Shown here: positions 8,556-18,481 of the stretch, in pieces
How the letters are laid out: the number at the start of each line of letters is the position of its first letter
Position numbering within the stretch: position 1 is the first letter of the stretch
From: CAYZGU01 sp964478165
Lineage (GTDB): Bacteria > Poribacteria > WGA-4E > JAJDTR01
Length of the DNA: 64,000 bases
Reading direction: 5' to 3'
NCBI GenBank assembly: GCA_964478165.1
Contig: CAYZGU010000026.1
Span: 1 to 64,000 of the forward strand
Program-made: the position numbers and the translations under genes
The notes under the pieces: model-generated
Database searches by the model: none
Told to the model about the DNA's origin: nothing
Seen by the model: only the letters and a program-made list of their open reading frames with translations

Positions 8556-9951
8556 CTTTGGAGTGTTAGCAATAAATCGCCGAGAACAACATATCAAGCA
8601 CTTCACCTAGAACCCCTCTCGAGTCTTCGAAGCTCTAGATTCACATCCGAACAGACCGAAGCGGTCGACCATCACCCTTACATTCGTAACGCACGAACAC
8701 TTAACCACGAAAATGGAAACTGGAATACCCGTGGGAAACGCGAGAGAACCCGCAAAGAAGGCACAGGAACCTTCGGAAAGACACGATTTCGGCAGGCTCT
8801 AAAGAGTCTGTCGAGGCCACGCACGACATGAGCCGTGAAGACGCGCACCTTGACACTGGTATTTTAGCAAAGACTAGGTCAAAAGTCAAGCCAAAAGGCT
8901 TCACCGACTGGGCCACCGCACAGTGGGCTCAGTCAGCGAACACGAACAAATTAGCCTTCCATGCCAAAAAAGCAATTACATAAGATTAAACTATCAATCA
9001 GTTCACTCGTGAGCTGAAATAGGCCGTTGGCGGGGATAGCAGTCAAGATGAGAAGAAGAAGAAGAACAACGCCGGGTGCTAACTGCGCATCTTCATGGCG
9101 TATATGAAGCCCTAAAACGGAAGTGGAAAAACATTCCCCACCACAATTACACACAATCACAACCATCTGTAAACGAGGAGTACAGAACCGAAACCAGTTC
9201 AGAATGACAACCATTCTGAACAAAACACTCTCGATTCAGCTGATACCTAAGTGCACTCTATCAAAGAAAAAAGCGTGCGCTGTCATACCTAAGCCGTTGG
9301 TGATTGGCTTCCCTCGTTCGTCCTCGATTTCACGTCCAAAGCAATTGTGCGCATGCGGCGACCACCAGGCACACCACCGCATTCAGAAAACCTTTATCTG
9401 ATTCACCTAATTGTCGCTATAGCGCGCCAACCATGCTTCGACGAGGGGACACAACCTCCAGTCGGAAACTGGACGAAAAAGGATTAAAGCTTGAACGGCG
9501 TCTCACTGCTGTGCTGACAATGTGTTCCACGTTCGGAATTCCCAAATTTGGGTCAATCGCGAAAACGAAAATACATCCTCGTAACTTCCGGTCCAAAAGA
9601 GAGTTCCGCCGGAAGCTTCTAAACCATATTTGCCACACATCAACCTCGATCCGAAGTGAAACAGATTCAAACCAGCGACAGCAATGAGATCGAAACCACA
9701 TCTCGCGGAGCATCATCGGTCAGCTCCTTGAGCCATTGAACAGGGTCTTCCACTTGCGTTTTCTAATGCTAGTTGCTCCAGACAAGCGCCTCTAGTATTA
9801 GACGCCACTACAAAAACCAGTGAGACGTCAAACAGAAACTTTTCGTAAGCGCTCGATAGTGTTCATTTTCTTTCCTCATTGTTAGCCACACTCAAACAGA
9901 AGAGACGCTTCCATGGTGCTCCCGATTCTTGATCGTGAGTGCTCTCAATCT
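8556..9951. other. Long non-coding stretch with one probable remnant
   Basis: About 1.4 kb without an intact gene. A GAA microsatellite run lies near 9050. Short ORFs on both strands show no family features. On the minus strand near 9420-9770 two frames hold protein-like fragments, listed separately. Confidence 0.5.
9420..9770 (-). pseudogene. Probable decayed coding fragment, family unknown
   Basis: Minus-strand reading gives VEDPVQWLKELTDDAPRDVV in one frame. After a shift it continues as GFDLIAVAGLNLFHFG, then ASGGTLFWTGSYEDVFSF and LTQIWEF. The amphipathic, low-complexity-free text looks like former protein, but stops and frame changes interrupt it and I do not recognise the family. Confidence 0.3.
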
Positions 9952-10608
9952 CTATGAATCGGCATTACTCTCAGCGAGATTCGAAATTGACTTCATAATC
10001 TTTTCGCCCATGCACTGGTACATCACTCTCTTGTCTTCGATTTGTCGAATTTTCGTAAAATCGATTGGTGGGCCGTACTTCGTCCAGAGTTTTGCAGGGC
10101 GAATCCATCTCGAAGCTCGCGGCATTACGCAGTCTGTGCCCTCAATAAACACAGGAATAACCGGAACATTGGCTTTGTCTACGATGAAACTTACACCCGC
10201 CCGGGCTTTACCTAAGGTCCCGTCACGACTACGTGTGCCCTCAGGGAAAATTAGCACCGCATTTCCGCACTGCAGAAGGGCAATCGTGTGCTTCAATGCA
10301 GCACGATCAGCGGAACCGCGTTTGACGGGGTAGGCATTGTGCGCCGAAAGAAATCGTCCTATTAGCGGTATACCAAATACATTGTCACGGGCCATGAAAA
10401 ACAGTTCACGTGTAGCAGTACTCGAAATAACAAAAGGATCGATATAACTAAGGTGATTGGACAACAGCAGTACCCCACCTTCGCGAGGAACGTGCCGGTT
10501 GCCATATTGTTCCAGCTTTCCTAATGTACTAAAGGTGAAAGACGTAATCCGCTGACTCCAACGGTAAGGTACGGAATCGGTCCAGAAACCAAAGTTTTGA
10601 TATCTCAT
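9952..10608 (-). CDS. plsC: 1-acyl-sn-glycerol-3-phosphate acyltransferase (PlsC family)
   Basis: 218 aa from the ATG at 10608, which overlaps the cmk stop as ATGA; a GTG at 10617 is an alternative start. It acylates lysophosphatidate in phospholipid synthesis at the inner membrane. The acyltransferase motifs are complete: the H-x4-D motif in NHLSYIDPF (His52, Asp57) and FPEGTRSRDG with EGTR at 123-126. The cmk-plsC order with overlapping ends is a common bacterial arrangement. Confidence 0.92.
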   Translation of the reverse strand: MRYQNFGFWTDSVPYRWSQRITSFTFSTLGKLEQYGNRHVPREGGVLLLSNHLSYIDPFVISSTATRELFFMARDNVFGIPLIGRFLSAHNAYPVKRGSADRAALKHTIALLQCGNAVLIFPEGTRSRDGTLGKARAGVSFIVDKANVPVIPVFIEGTDCVMPRASRWIRPAKLWTKYGPPIDFTKIRQIEDKRVMYQCMGEKIMKSISNLAESNADS

Positions 10609-11270
10609 GCATGACACCCTATCCGTTCAGTGATGAATTCGATAACTTGTTGTGCTGTTCTATCTGTTGTATCGATTAGAATTGCGTCATCAGCCTTTCG
10701 CAACGGGCTATGTTCGCGGGAGACATCTTTTTCGTCTCGAATCCTAATATCCTGTTCAATTCGCTCAATTGTGCAATCGATTTCTTTGGCTCGCAGTTCT
10801 AGAAAGCGTCGCCTCGCTCGTTCTTCAACAGAGGCGTCTAGGTAAAATTTTAGGTCTGCGTTTGGAAAAACAACCGTGGTCACATCTCTCCCTTCGGCAA
10901 CAATTCCGCCATGCTGTCCAATACGGCGCTGCTGCTTTACAGTTTCTTCCCGAAGCTTGGGAATCTTCGCAATCTCCATCACCGCTTTATCGATCTGCGG
11001 CGTCCTAATCAAGTCCGATACGTCTTCCCCATTTAGCAGCGTGATCCGGCCATTATTCGCAAAATCAAGTCGGCACTGTTTCACAAGCGTGACAAGCTCT
11101 TGAACTCGTGTCGAGTTCACGTTTGCGCGCATGGCCAATAATGTAATCGCGCGATACATCGAGCCCGAGTTGAGGTAGAGATAGCCTATTTTTTCCGCAG
11201 TTTGTCGCGCAACCGTGCTCTTGCCAGAGCCTGCAGGGCCATCCATTGCGATTGTCAAGAGGCTATGCAT
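10605..11270 (-). CDS. cmk: Cytidylate kinase
   Basis: 221 aa from the ATG at 11270, which has GGAAG 5 nt upstream; the ORF extends to 11285. Phosphorylates CMP/dCMP. P-loop GPAGSGKST (11-19), SGSMYRA substrate motif, VAEGRDVTTVVFP and the lid RARRRFLELR followed by RDEKDVSREHSPL are characteristic. It overlaps plsC by 4 bp. Confidence 0.95.
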   Translation of the reverse strand: MHSLLTIAMDGPAGSGKSTVARQTAEKIGYLYLNSGSMYRAITLLAMRANVNSTRVQELVTLVKQCRLDFANNGRITLLNGEDVSDLIRTPQIDKAVMEIAKIPKLREETVKQQRRIGQHGGIVAEGRDVTTVVFPNADLKFYLDASVEERARRRFLELRAKEIDCTIERIEQDIRIRDEKDVSREHSPLRKADDAILIDTTDRTAQQVIEFITERIGCHA

Positions 11271-11434
11271 CGGTCTTCCAATCATATTAGGTTGAATTCC
11301 GGGAGGTTGTTAGAATAGTTCGTAGGCATTATATCACACCCGCAATCGGGATGTGAATAGCAAAACAGACAATGGTGCATGTAGATAGCGCACTCAACGA
11401 AGGACAACTAGCTACCTCAGCTAAAACACTGGCG

Positions 11435-13174
11435 TTAGATTCTGAATATCTCTCCGAGCCGGGCGCCAAGAGCCCGCCCAGCACCGATCAGACATCCAAT
11501 CAAGATTAACATTCCGACAACGCCCAGCGCACTGGCAATATACTCCCCACCAACGGGACGCTGGGAGAAACTCCAAATCGCTTTAGTAATAGGGCTGTAT
11601 TGATCTCGCATGGCTAGAACCAGACTATCGCTCACTTCTAGCATTGAAAATGAAAACACTAGAATCGATCCGGCAATGATATTTGCTATGATAAGAGGGA
11701 ACGTAATTCTATAGAGAGTGCGAGCTGGGTTTCCACCCAGATTCAGTGAAGCTTCCTCATAGGTAACACTGGTTTGTTGGAGTCCGGCGTAAATCGATCT
11801 GAGCATATAGGGCAAACGCCTCACTGAGTAGCTTACAATCAGCAGCAACGTTGGGTTCTGTCGAGGATCTATCCCCGCGATTACCCTATCCGGAAGATGG
11901 CGAAGGAGCAAAGAGGTATCCGCAAAGCTACCCACGTAACCAAAAGCAAGTGCAATTCCAGGGAGAGCTAGGGGCAACATAGCCAGCGCGTCAATCAAAT
12001 TACTTAACGGCAAACGTTTCCGTGTGAGCAAGTAAGCGACTGCCACGCCCACCGTCAGTGCGAGTAAGGTACTACAAATGCTATATTTTAAACTGTTCAA
12101 AATACTGGGTAGTGTACCTTCGTGCGTAAAAACGGTCAAGTAATGATCCAGGGTGTAGCTTCGAGGCAGAATGCTCAATCGCCACTGGCTTGCGTCAGGT
12201 GTTAAAGAGACCAGTATAACGCTTAAATGTGGCAAGAGGGCCACCAACGTCAGGCCTCCAAGGAATAAGTAAATGATCAGGCACATGGGTCGACTGGCGT
12301 TAGTTTCCCGCGAGCCAACATGCCCCCGACCAAGCATTTCATAGTTTCTACCACTTGTCCAACGCTTCGAAAAGTAAAATGCCAGAGCTGTGAGGACGAC
12401 TATCAAGACAACAAGCGCGTAACCCATCGGATTAACATTCGCGTCCGTCACCTGACGAAAGATTCGTACAGCAATTACTTCATTGTATTCGAAAATTAAT
12501 GGCGTTCCTAAATCCGTGAAGGCCCATATGAAGACCAGTATTGCACCCGCAAAATATCCGGGCATCATGAGCGGCAGTGTTATAGTTCGGAAGAGCTTAA
12601 AACGGGATGCACCCATGTTCTCCGCAGCTTCCTCTAGGCTCGGATCGACATTTGCTAAGGCTGCGACGACGCTTAGGTACATAATCGGATAAAGATGCAA
12701 GGTGGCCATGAGAACGACACCCCAAAAACCTCCTCCAAACCAATCGATTGGATTGCTTACGTCGCTCACTCCCATTCTAGTCAATAACATGTTCATACTC
12801 CCGTACAGTCCAAAGAATTGCTTCATTCCAATCGCTCCAACAAACGGAGGCATAATCATAGGCACGAGGACAACACCCTGCATGAGACTGCGACCAGGAA
12901 AACGATAACGAGTAAAGAAGTATGCTAGTGGTAGACTAACGACGGTCGTTGCCAGTGTAACTACTACACCAACTTTAAGACTGTTGATGAGCAACCTGCG
13001 GACGTTCTCATCGGTAATCATCAGCTTAAAATAAGTGACGGTGAAACTACCGTTAATCCAAAACGAGGCTTTGAAGACGTACAACAAGGGGTATATCAGA
13101 AACACAACGAAGAAGAGAATAATCGGCACGAGAATGAGGAGAACAGAGGGGGTTAAATCGTATTTGCGAGTCAT
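11435..13174 (-). CDS. Fused two-domain ABC transporter permease, ferric-iron type (FbpB/AfuB-like)
   Basis: 579 aa with about twelve hydrophobic segments, organised as two tandem binding-protein-dependent permease domains. Each half holds an EAA-like loop that docks the ATPase: EEAAENMGASRFKLFRTITL in the first and YEEASLNLGGNPARTLYRIT in the second. Fused permeases of this kind usually import Fe3+, thiamine or phosphonate-like substrates. No binding protein or ATPase gene is next to it; the 1.2 kb upstream is non-coding. The start is uncertain: the ATG at 13174 has no strong ribosome site and a TTG lies at 13180. Confidence 0.85.
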   Translation of the reverse strand: MTRKYDLTPSVLLILVPIILFFVVFLIYPLLYVFKASFWINGSFTVTYFKLMITDENVRRLLINSLKVGVVVTLATTVVSLPLAYFFTRYRFPGRSLMQGVVLVPMIMPPFVGAIGMKQFFGLYGSMNMLLTRMGVSDVSNPIDWFGGGFWGVVLMATLHLYPIMYLSVVAALANVDPSLEEAAENMGASRFKLFRTITLPLMMPGYFAGAILVFIWAFTDLGTPLIFEYNEVIAVRIFRQVTDANVNPMGYALVVLIVVLTALAFYFSKRWTSGRNYEMLGRGHVGSRETNASRPMCLIIYLFLGGLTLVALLPHLSVILVSLTPDASQWRLSILPRSYTLDHYLTVFTHEGTLPSILNSLKYSICSTLLALTVGVAVAYLLTRKRLPLSNLIDALAMLPLALPGIALAFGYVGSFADTSLLLRHLPDRVIAGIDPRQNPTLLLIVSYSVRRLPYMLRSIYAGLQQTSVTYEEASLNLGGNPARTLYRITFPLIIANIIAGSILVFSFSMLEVSDSLVLAMRDQYSPITKAIWSFSQRPVGGEYIASALGVVGMLILIGCLIGAGRALGARLGEIFRI

Positions 13175-13296
13175 ATGCAATCCAACTAGATGTTAAGCGT
13201 TGCCGAACCCAAAAAGGCTGAATGGTCTAGTTTCCACGATCTCGTGCACAGGCTGAAGTGGTTTTATGCTTGTTAACGCCTTCAGAAGGTAGAATC

Positions 13297-13322
13297 GTGA
13301 CGAAACTCACGACGTTCGTCAC
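13297..13322. repeat. Intergenic hairpin, 8-bp arms
   Basis: GTGACGAA (13297-13304) and TTCGTCAC (13315-13322) are perfect inverted repeats around a 10-nt loop, 120 bp upstream of the ABC permease start. Confidence 0.5.
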
Positions 13323-13771
13323 TCCCAAAAGAATGAGGAGACATGACGATTAAATCTATCAACGTCTTCTATAACAGAGCCGTTTCGTCGGTTAGTTAAT
13401 GCCGGCATTTCTGCTCCGCCACAATGAACAGACGGAATGCCAGTGTGGTACTTCGTCGGCCGAAGCTGTCTAACTGCTCATCAATACATTCAATGCACCC
13501 GAACTGATGTCTCGTTTTATCCTTAGGTTACGGGTTTCGACCCAAGCTTTCATCTTCGAATACAAAAGAAATCTCCACCGCATCACATAGAAACACTCAG
13601 TAAGACAGGGACAATTCAAACCAGTGGAGAGGAAGTTGAAGACAATAATTTCTAGATTTCGAGCGCTACGCTGCTGTCACTGCCTCTGCGGTGTTCCTCG
13701 AAAGAACATCACCCTTCGATACTCCAGAGCATCAACCGAATCCCGATTCGAAAGACTACGTAATCTAGTTG

Positions 13772-13817
13772 TGAATGTCAATGATGTGCATTACTGAATG
13801 TCAATGATGTGCATTAC
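13772..13817. repeat. Perfect tandem duplication, 2 x 23 bp
   Basis: The 23-bp unit at 13772-13794 is repeated without a mismatch at 13795-13817. It begins TGAATGTCAATG and ends GCATTAC. It is in non-coding DNA and identical copies suggest a recent slippage event. Confidence 0.9.
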
Positions 13818-14347
13818 TTTGTGCTTCAAACTATCGTTAATCAAATCGGGCGACATACAACCCACCTCAAGGCTTGATTTACCACATGACAGACTTTTTC
13901 AGAATTATGTCGCGGGCGCTGCGTACTTTCTTGAATACGGGTTAGATCAACAGGGACTCTTTGCCCAAAACAGCAAGAGTTCACATCCCTGAGACGCATT
14001 TTCAAATGGATCGCGGTATGGGATAATGCGCAGCTAAAGCCTGTCAGACATCTCAAACCGGACCCATCCAGATTTCTGACGACTCGATTACCAGTCAAAT
14101 ACATTGCGTATTGTCCGAGCTGCTACAGCATTATTCACGAAGGACAGACGAACCGATCTGATTCGTCCTAAATATCCTCGACAATCTCTCAACAGTAACC
14201 ACAATTACAAACGAGACTCTTAGGCATCACCCGCATCAAGCCCGGGCCGATGTTTCGCAAGCAAGCCTTACCAGAGATGTGATAACATGATAGGAATAAC
14301 CAATCGTACCGTCCTCGTGGCACCTGTAGTGCCAGAAAACAATGCAA

Positions 14348-15274
14348 TTAGACGTCGATCTGTTGGACAAGGCTGTCCACCATCTGGTCAATTGAGGAAT
14401 ACTGGCTACGATCTAGCCACACGAGACGCGGATCGTTCCGAAACCATGTTAACTGTCGTTTTGCGAACCGACGCGTGTTACGCTTCAGTAACTCGACCGC
14501 CTCATCAATAGTCATTTTGCGATCGATGTAATCGATAATTTCTTTGTAGCCAAAACTCTTCAGTGCACCGCAATCTCGGGACCTTTCATGCTCGAGTATA
14601 CCTTTTACCTCCTCAACCAATCCGTCTTCAATCATCCGGTCGACGCGCTTTTCGATGCGCGAATAGAGCCCCGGACGTGGCATATTCAAACCGAAAGCAG
14701 AAAACGTATAACGCACTTTCTTCGACCGCCACTGCTTTTGAAGTTGTGATATGGGTTTGCCGCTCAGTTCGTACACTTCTAACGCACGGATAATCCGCAT
14801 GAGGTTGTTAGGATGGATGCGCGATCCCGATGCGGGATCGCATTGACACAGTCGCTCATGTAGTCTACTTGCACCATATTTCTCAGCTTCCCCCCTAAGC
14901 CTTGTTCGAATAGTGAGATTCGCGCCGGGGCCCCAAAAAAGACCGTCCACCAACGAGCGAAAGTATAAACCAGCTCCTCCAGCGACTATCACACGACGAT
15001 TCCGTGCATGAATATCCAAGATGGCAGCATCCGCGAGATTCTGATACTCCGCGACAGAAAATGGCTCGCGAATATCTGCGCAATCAACAAGATGATGACG
15101 TATGGCATGCTGCTCTTCCGCAGTTGGTTTGGCAGTACCAATGTCCATATCCCGATAGACCTGTCGGGAATCCAGTGAGACAATTTCAGCGTCGATTCGC
15201 CGTGCCAGTTCGATGGCAACCTCTGTTTTTCCAATCGCGGTCGGACCAAGAATAAATATCAGTGGAAACGTCAT
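14348..15274 (-). CDS. miaA: tRNA dimethylallyltransferase
   Basis: 308 aa, normal length. Transfers dimethylallyl to A37 of tRNAs reading UNN codons. P-loop GPTAIGKT (10-17), the substrate segment SLDSRQVYRDMDIGTAKP, HHLVD, AGGAGLYFRSLVDGL and the tRNA-contacting tail with RRFAKRQLTWFRND are all present. It starts 42 bp after the FGE-fold gene and may be the last gene of the ntrC-FGE-miaA run. No strong ribosome site precedes the ATG. Confidence 0.95.
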   Translation of the reverse strand: MTFPLIFILGPTAIGKTEVAIELARRIDAEIVSLDSRQVYRDMDIGTAKPTAEEQHAIRHHLVDCADIREPFSVAEYQNLADAAILDIHARNRRVIVAGGAGLYFRSLVDGLFWGPGANLTIRTRLRGEAEKYGASRLHERLCQCDPASGSRIHPNNLMRIIRALEVYELSGKPISQLQKQWRSKKVRYTFSAFGLNMPRPGLYSRIEKRVDRMIEDGLVEEVKGILEHERSRDCGALKSFGYKEIIDYIDRKMTIDEAVELLKRNTRRFAKRQLTWFRNDPRLVWLDRSQYSSIDQMVDSLVQQIDV

Positions 15275-15316
15275 CAGGATAGATTTAGATGTGACTTCGT
15301 ACTCATCCGACCTTGT

Positions 15317-16021
15317 TCACAAAAGCGTCATCGCACATCGAAATCCGAAATCACTAAAGTGTTTATCGGGTGCAAGACTGCTTCGAGCGGCACACCGTGC
15401 GAAGCGTATTCGATGCCGCCAGGAACCACCGCGTGCTACACGGCGCTCACAGTGTGTTGGACCAGTGGGATTATAACGTGGAGAATTCTGATAATATGAA
15501 CGGTCATAGGAATCTGCGCACCATTCGTGGACGCCCTCCGAAGTGTTGAACAATCCGTAGCCATTTGGTCCCTCCGTTCCAACCGGTGGAAGAACACTAG
15601 TTCGTCCACCGAGACAATCGCCCGGCAATTCATCACCCCAGGGATATTCCCGCCCTTCCATGCCACCGCGACTGGCTTTTTCCCGCTCCGCTTCGGTGGG
15701 AAGACGAAATGATTTTCGGGTTAAACGACAGAGCCACTCACAATAAGCCATCCCATCGTGCCAACTTGGACCAATCACCGGCTGATTCGAACGCTGAAAC
15801 TTCGACTGATGCCAAAACGGCGGTGATTTGTAGCCCACAGCCTGAACAAAGAGGGCGTATTCTTCGTTAGTCACTGGCGCTATCGCAAGCGCAAAGGCAT
15901 CAACCCATACTGCATGCACTGGGCGTTCATTCGGAGCACCAGTTTCACTCCCCATAAGAAACTCGCCTGCTGGAATAACGACCATCTCCGGTTCAATGAA
16001 GTTGAATACTGATTCTGACAT
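15317..16021 (-). CDS. Formylglycine-generating-enzyme-fold protein (SUMF1 family) lacking the catalytic cysteine pair
   Basis: 234 aa covering one FGE-sulfatase domain: VVIPAGEFLMGS, FALAIAPVTNEEYALF, PVIGPSWHDGMAYCEWL, RLPTEAEREKASRGG, YPWGD, NGYGLFNTSEGVHEWCAD, ARGGSW and the terminal FGFRC. True FGE carries two cysteines shortly after the GGS motif that oxidise the sulfatase cysteine. Here GGSWRHRIRFARCAARS has none at those positions and keeps only the later one. It is therefore unlikely to activate sulfatases and may be a non-enzymatic binding or modifying paralogue. It starts 3 bp after the ntrC-type stop, so it is co-transcribed with that regulator. Confidence 0.88.
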   Translation of the reverse strand: MSESVFNFIEPEMVVIPAGEFLMGSETGAPNERPVHAVWVDAFALAIAPVTNEEYALFVQAVGYKSPPFWHQSKFQRSNQPVIGPSWHDGMAYCEWLCRLTRKSFRLPTEAEREKASRGGMEGREYPWGDELPGDCLGGRTSVLPPVGTEGPNGYGLFNTSEGVHEWCADSYDRSYYQNSPRYNPTGPTHCERRVARGGSWRHRIRFARCAARSSLAPDKHFSDFGFRCAMTLL

Positions 16022-16024
16022 ATC

Positions 16025-17365
16025 TCAATTTTCCGCGTAACTCTTCAACTTATATTGCAATGCACGGAGACTGATACCCAATACCACCGCTGTCTGGGTA
16101 CGGTTTCCGCACATACGTTCAAGTGTTTTAAGGATTAGTTCCTTCTCCATTTCTTTCATAGTCATGCCAATGGGCATCTCTGCGTGTGCTTGTTTCCGCG
16201 GGGATCGAATCTCATCGGGCAATTGCTTCGGCAAAATGGCTTCTCCTTCTGCAAAGAGAACCGCACGCAAAATCGAATATTCCAGTTCGCGCACATTTCC
16301 CGGCCAATCATAATTCATCAGAAGTTCTCGGGCTTTTTGGCTGATCAAGCGCACAGGCTGATTGTGGGATTTGGAATGTTTCTGCAGGAAATATTGGCTT
16401 AAGACAGGAATATCTTCTCGTCTTTCTCGCAGCGGAAGCAGATGGATTGGAATCATGTTTAGACGATAGTAGAGGTCTCGGCGAAAGGCCCCTTCATCAA
16501 TAGCCTGTTGTAAATTGAGATTAGTGGCGGCAATGATGCGAACATCGACATTGAGCACTCGAGTACCGCCGACTCTTTCGATTTGCTGTTCCTGAATAGC
16601 ACGGAGCAACTTTGCTTGAAGTGCAATGGGCATATCGCCAATTTCATCGAGGAAGAGAGAGCTTCCGCTCGCCCGTTCGAACTTGCCCACCTTTTGGCAG
16701 ACGGCTCCTGTAAATGCTCCCCGTTCATGTCCAAAGAGCTCGCTTTCTAAGAGACTGTCTGGTATTGCTGCGCAATTCACGACAACCATTTCTTCATCAG
16801 CACGAGGACTATTTCGATGTAATGCTCGCGCAATTAATTCCTTCCCTGTTCCACTTTCTCCGGAGATGAGAACCGTAGAGTCTGTGGCAGACACCTTCTC
16901 GATGACCTTAAGAACCTCCACGATCTGCCTGCTCTCCCCCACTATCTCCTCGTAACTGTGTATGAGTTCATTTCGCTCGTTGTGTTTTGTTGTGCGTCGG
17001 TGTTCGAGAGCATAATCGACCTTCTCTTTGATGTGCTCAGATTTAAACGGTTTTTCTAGAAAATCATACGCCCCGAGTTTCGTGGCCTCAACGGCACGCT
17101 GAATTGTCCCGTGCGCAGTCAACATGATAACCAAAAGTCCGGGATATTTCTCTTGAATCTGTGCAAGTGTCTCTATTCCATTAATCCCCGGCATCTGGAG
17201 GTCTAACAGCACTAGATCTGGCAGTTCTTGATCCATCTGTTGTAGAGCAGTATCCGCACTGGCTGCCGTTAACACTTCATACTCGTCCATCTCAAGCCGA
17301 TCCCTAAGAATCATGACTGTATCAGGTTCATCATCAACGATTAAAATTTTCTCAAGCTCATTCAT
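16025..17365 (-). CDS. Sigma54-dependent NtrC-family response regulator
   Basis: 446 aa with the full three-domain layout. The receiver has acidic residues D11, D12, phospho-acceptor D55 and a LEKPF lysine near 105. The AAA+ domain has GESGTGKE (about 168-175), GAFTGA for sigma54 contact, LFLDEIGDMP, R-finger segments and NYDWPGNVREL. A Fis-type helix-turn-helix lies at the C-terminus (NRTQTAVVLGISLRALQYKL). It should activate sigma54 promoters when phosphorylated. No histidine kinase gene or remnant is adjacent, so it is an orphan here. It is followed at 3 bp by the FGE-fold gene. Confidence 0.95.
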   Translation of the reverse strand: MNELEKILIVDDEPDTVMILRDRLEMDEYEVLTAASADTALQQMDQELPDLVLLDLQMPGINGIETLAQIQEKYPGLLVIMLTAHGTIQRAVEATKLGAYDFLEKPFKSEHIKEKVDYALEHRRTTKHNERNELIHSYEEIVGESRQIVEVLKVIEKVSATDSTVLISGESGTGKELIARALHRNSPRADEEMVVVNCAAIPDSLLESELFGHERGAFTGAVCQKVGKFERASGSSLFLDEIGDMPIALQAKLLRAIQEQQIERVGGTRVLNVDVRIIAATNLNLQQAIDEGAFRRDLYYRLNMIPIHLLPLRERREDIPVLSQYFLQKHSKSHNQPVRLISQKARELLMNYDWPGNVRELEYSILRAVLFAEGEAILPKQLPDEIRSPRKQAHAEMPIGMTMKEMEKELILKTLERMCGNRTQTAVVLGISLRALQYKLKSYAEN

Positions 17366-18015
17366 CGACGTAGGTAAACCCGGTTACTGACTAAAATCAG
17401 TTCCTGTTCGCACTTCAGAGAAATTCATACCATTGTCGGTCAAAAACAACGCACCGGATTTCACTTTTCCTATGTTTTTCGTAAAACTTATCAGCCAATC
17501 CGCCGACAGCGACAATTAGACTAGTGGCATGATTCCTACTTTTAATACCCTATCTGCAGTTGTTTCTTGGCGGTTGTATAATAGCATGGTCCATTCTTTT
17601 TTCACAATCTTTTTACCGTTTCGAAAGCCAGGTCGATCTCGATTTGACACAAAACAATCTGATAAACAAGGCTGCTTTATGACCTTCTTTCTAATACTAG
17701 CCGGCCTAGATCTGCCCGGATATCCCCAGCTCTTATGCGAGTGCGAACCTGACATATCTCACCAAATCTTCGCACGGAATAACGACCTAAAACTCCACTC
17801 CACGGAAACCAAACCGGAACGCAGTTCGGAATGGTAGGCAGCAAAAGAAACCGCTTGACAAACCATAACAGAATCGGAGAGAATGTTGAAGCATTCAGAA
17901 GAATTCCGCGCATCGCTCAGCGTTCTTCTAATTGTCTGATAGCAGCACGTGATTCAGCTTCGAATCCCTCATACGACAAAGTCTTAGACTCGGCCAATGG
18001 AGGACACAAAACGTT
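17366..18015. other. Non-coding stretch upstream of the NtrC-type gene
   Basis: 650 bp with no supported gene on either strand. I looked for the expected histidine kinase and saw no H-box or ATPase-like text. Confidence 0.5.
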
Positions 18016-18402
18016 ATGCAACGGATTGAAATCGCGACCAAACCAAATGGTTCTGGGCGTAATTGGCTAGAGGTTGGGCACTTCGACACCGACGCCTTCG
18101 GACGGAAGCAATGGGTAAAAAAGGATGCCCCTCACCAGGACCGGCGTTTGAAAGTGGACCGCCGGTATTCCGACCGCGCTGAAACCATTGACTGGATTCT
18201 TCTTGTACCCGATGACTATCCATTGGCTATTATCAAGGTAATCTACGATCGCTTAAGTCCAAGAAAGCTTATTGTGATCTGGGAACCAGGGAAGACGAGG
18301 CAAGAGCTGACGGCTCGCGAAGAGAACATCAACCGGGCTTTCGAGCTCGCTGCGGATAATGAGGAATTGTCCAACTTGCTCAGAGTATTGCTCGCTTCTT
18401 AG
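18016..18402 (+). pseudogene. Hypothetical ORF, possible remnant of a type I restriction HsdR N-terminal nuclease domain
   Basis: 128-aa ORF. The core text IDWILLVPDDYPLAIIKV resembles the pattern (A/I)D-hhL...PLAhIEhK of the PD-(E/D)XK nuclease in HsdR-like proteins, but the E-x-K is replaced by K-V. No helicase or methylase gene accompanies it, and a pseudogene follows immediately. It could instead be an unrelated small protein or noise. The assignment is a weak inference. Confidence 0.3.
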
Positions 18403-18481
18403 ACAGATAAATTGGCGCGAAGGAAGGCTCGCAAAATCTGCTGTGCAAAAAGAAGAGGCTATAGACTTAGCCACAAACAAA

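Larger units (their letters stand above)
13175..14347. other. Non-coding stretch between miaA and the ABC permease
   Basis: About 1.17 kb without a supported gene. It holds an 8-bp-arm hairpin (13297-13322) and a perfect 23-bp tandem duplication (13772-13817). The binding protein expected beside the permease was not found, even as a remnant. Confidence 0.55.

Noticed and set aside
9304..9687. 127-codon plus-strand ORF in the gltA-plsC gap
   Set aside because: Basic, Arg/Ser/Thr-rich text typical of antisense reading; the opposite strand looks more like former protein.
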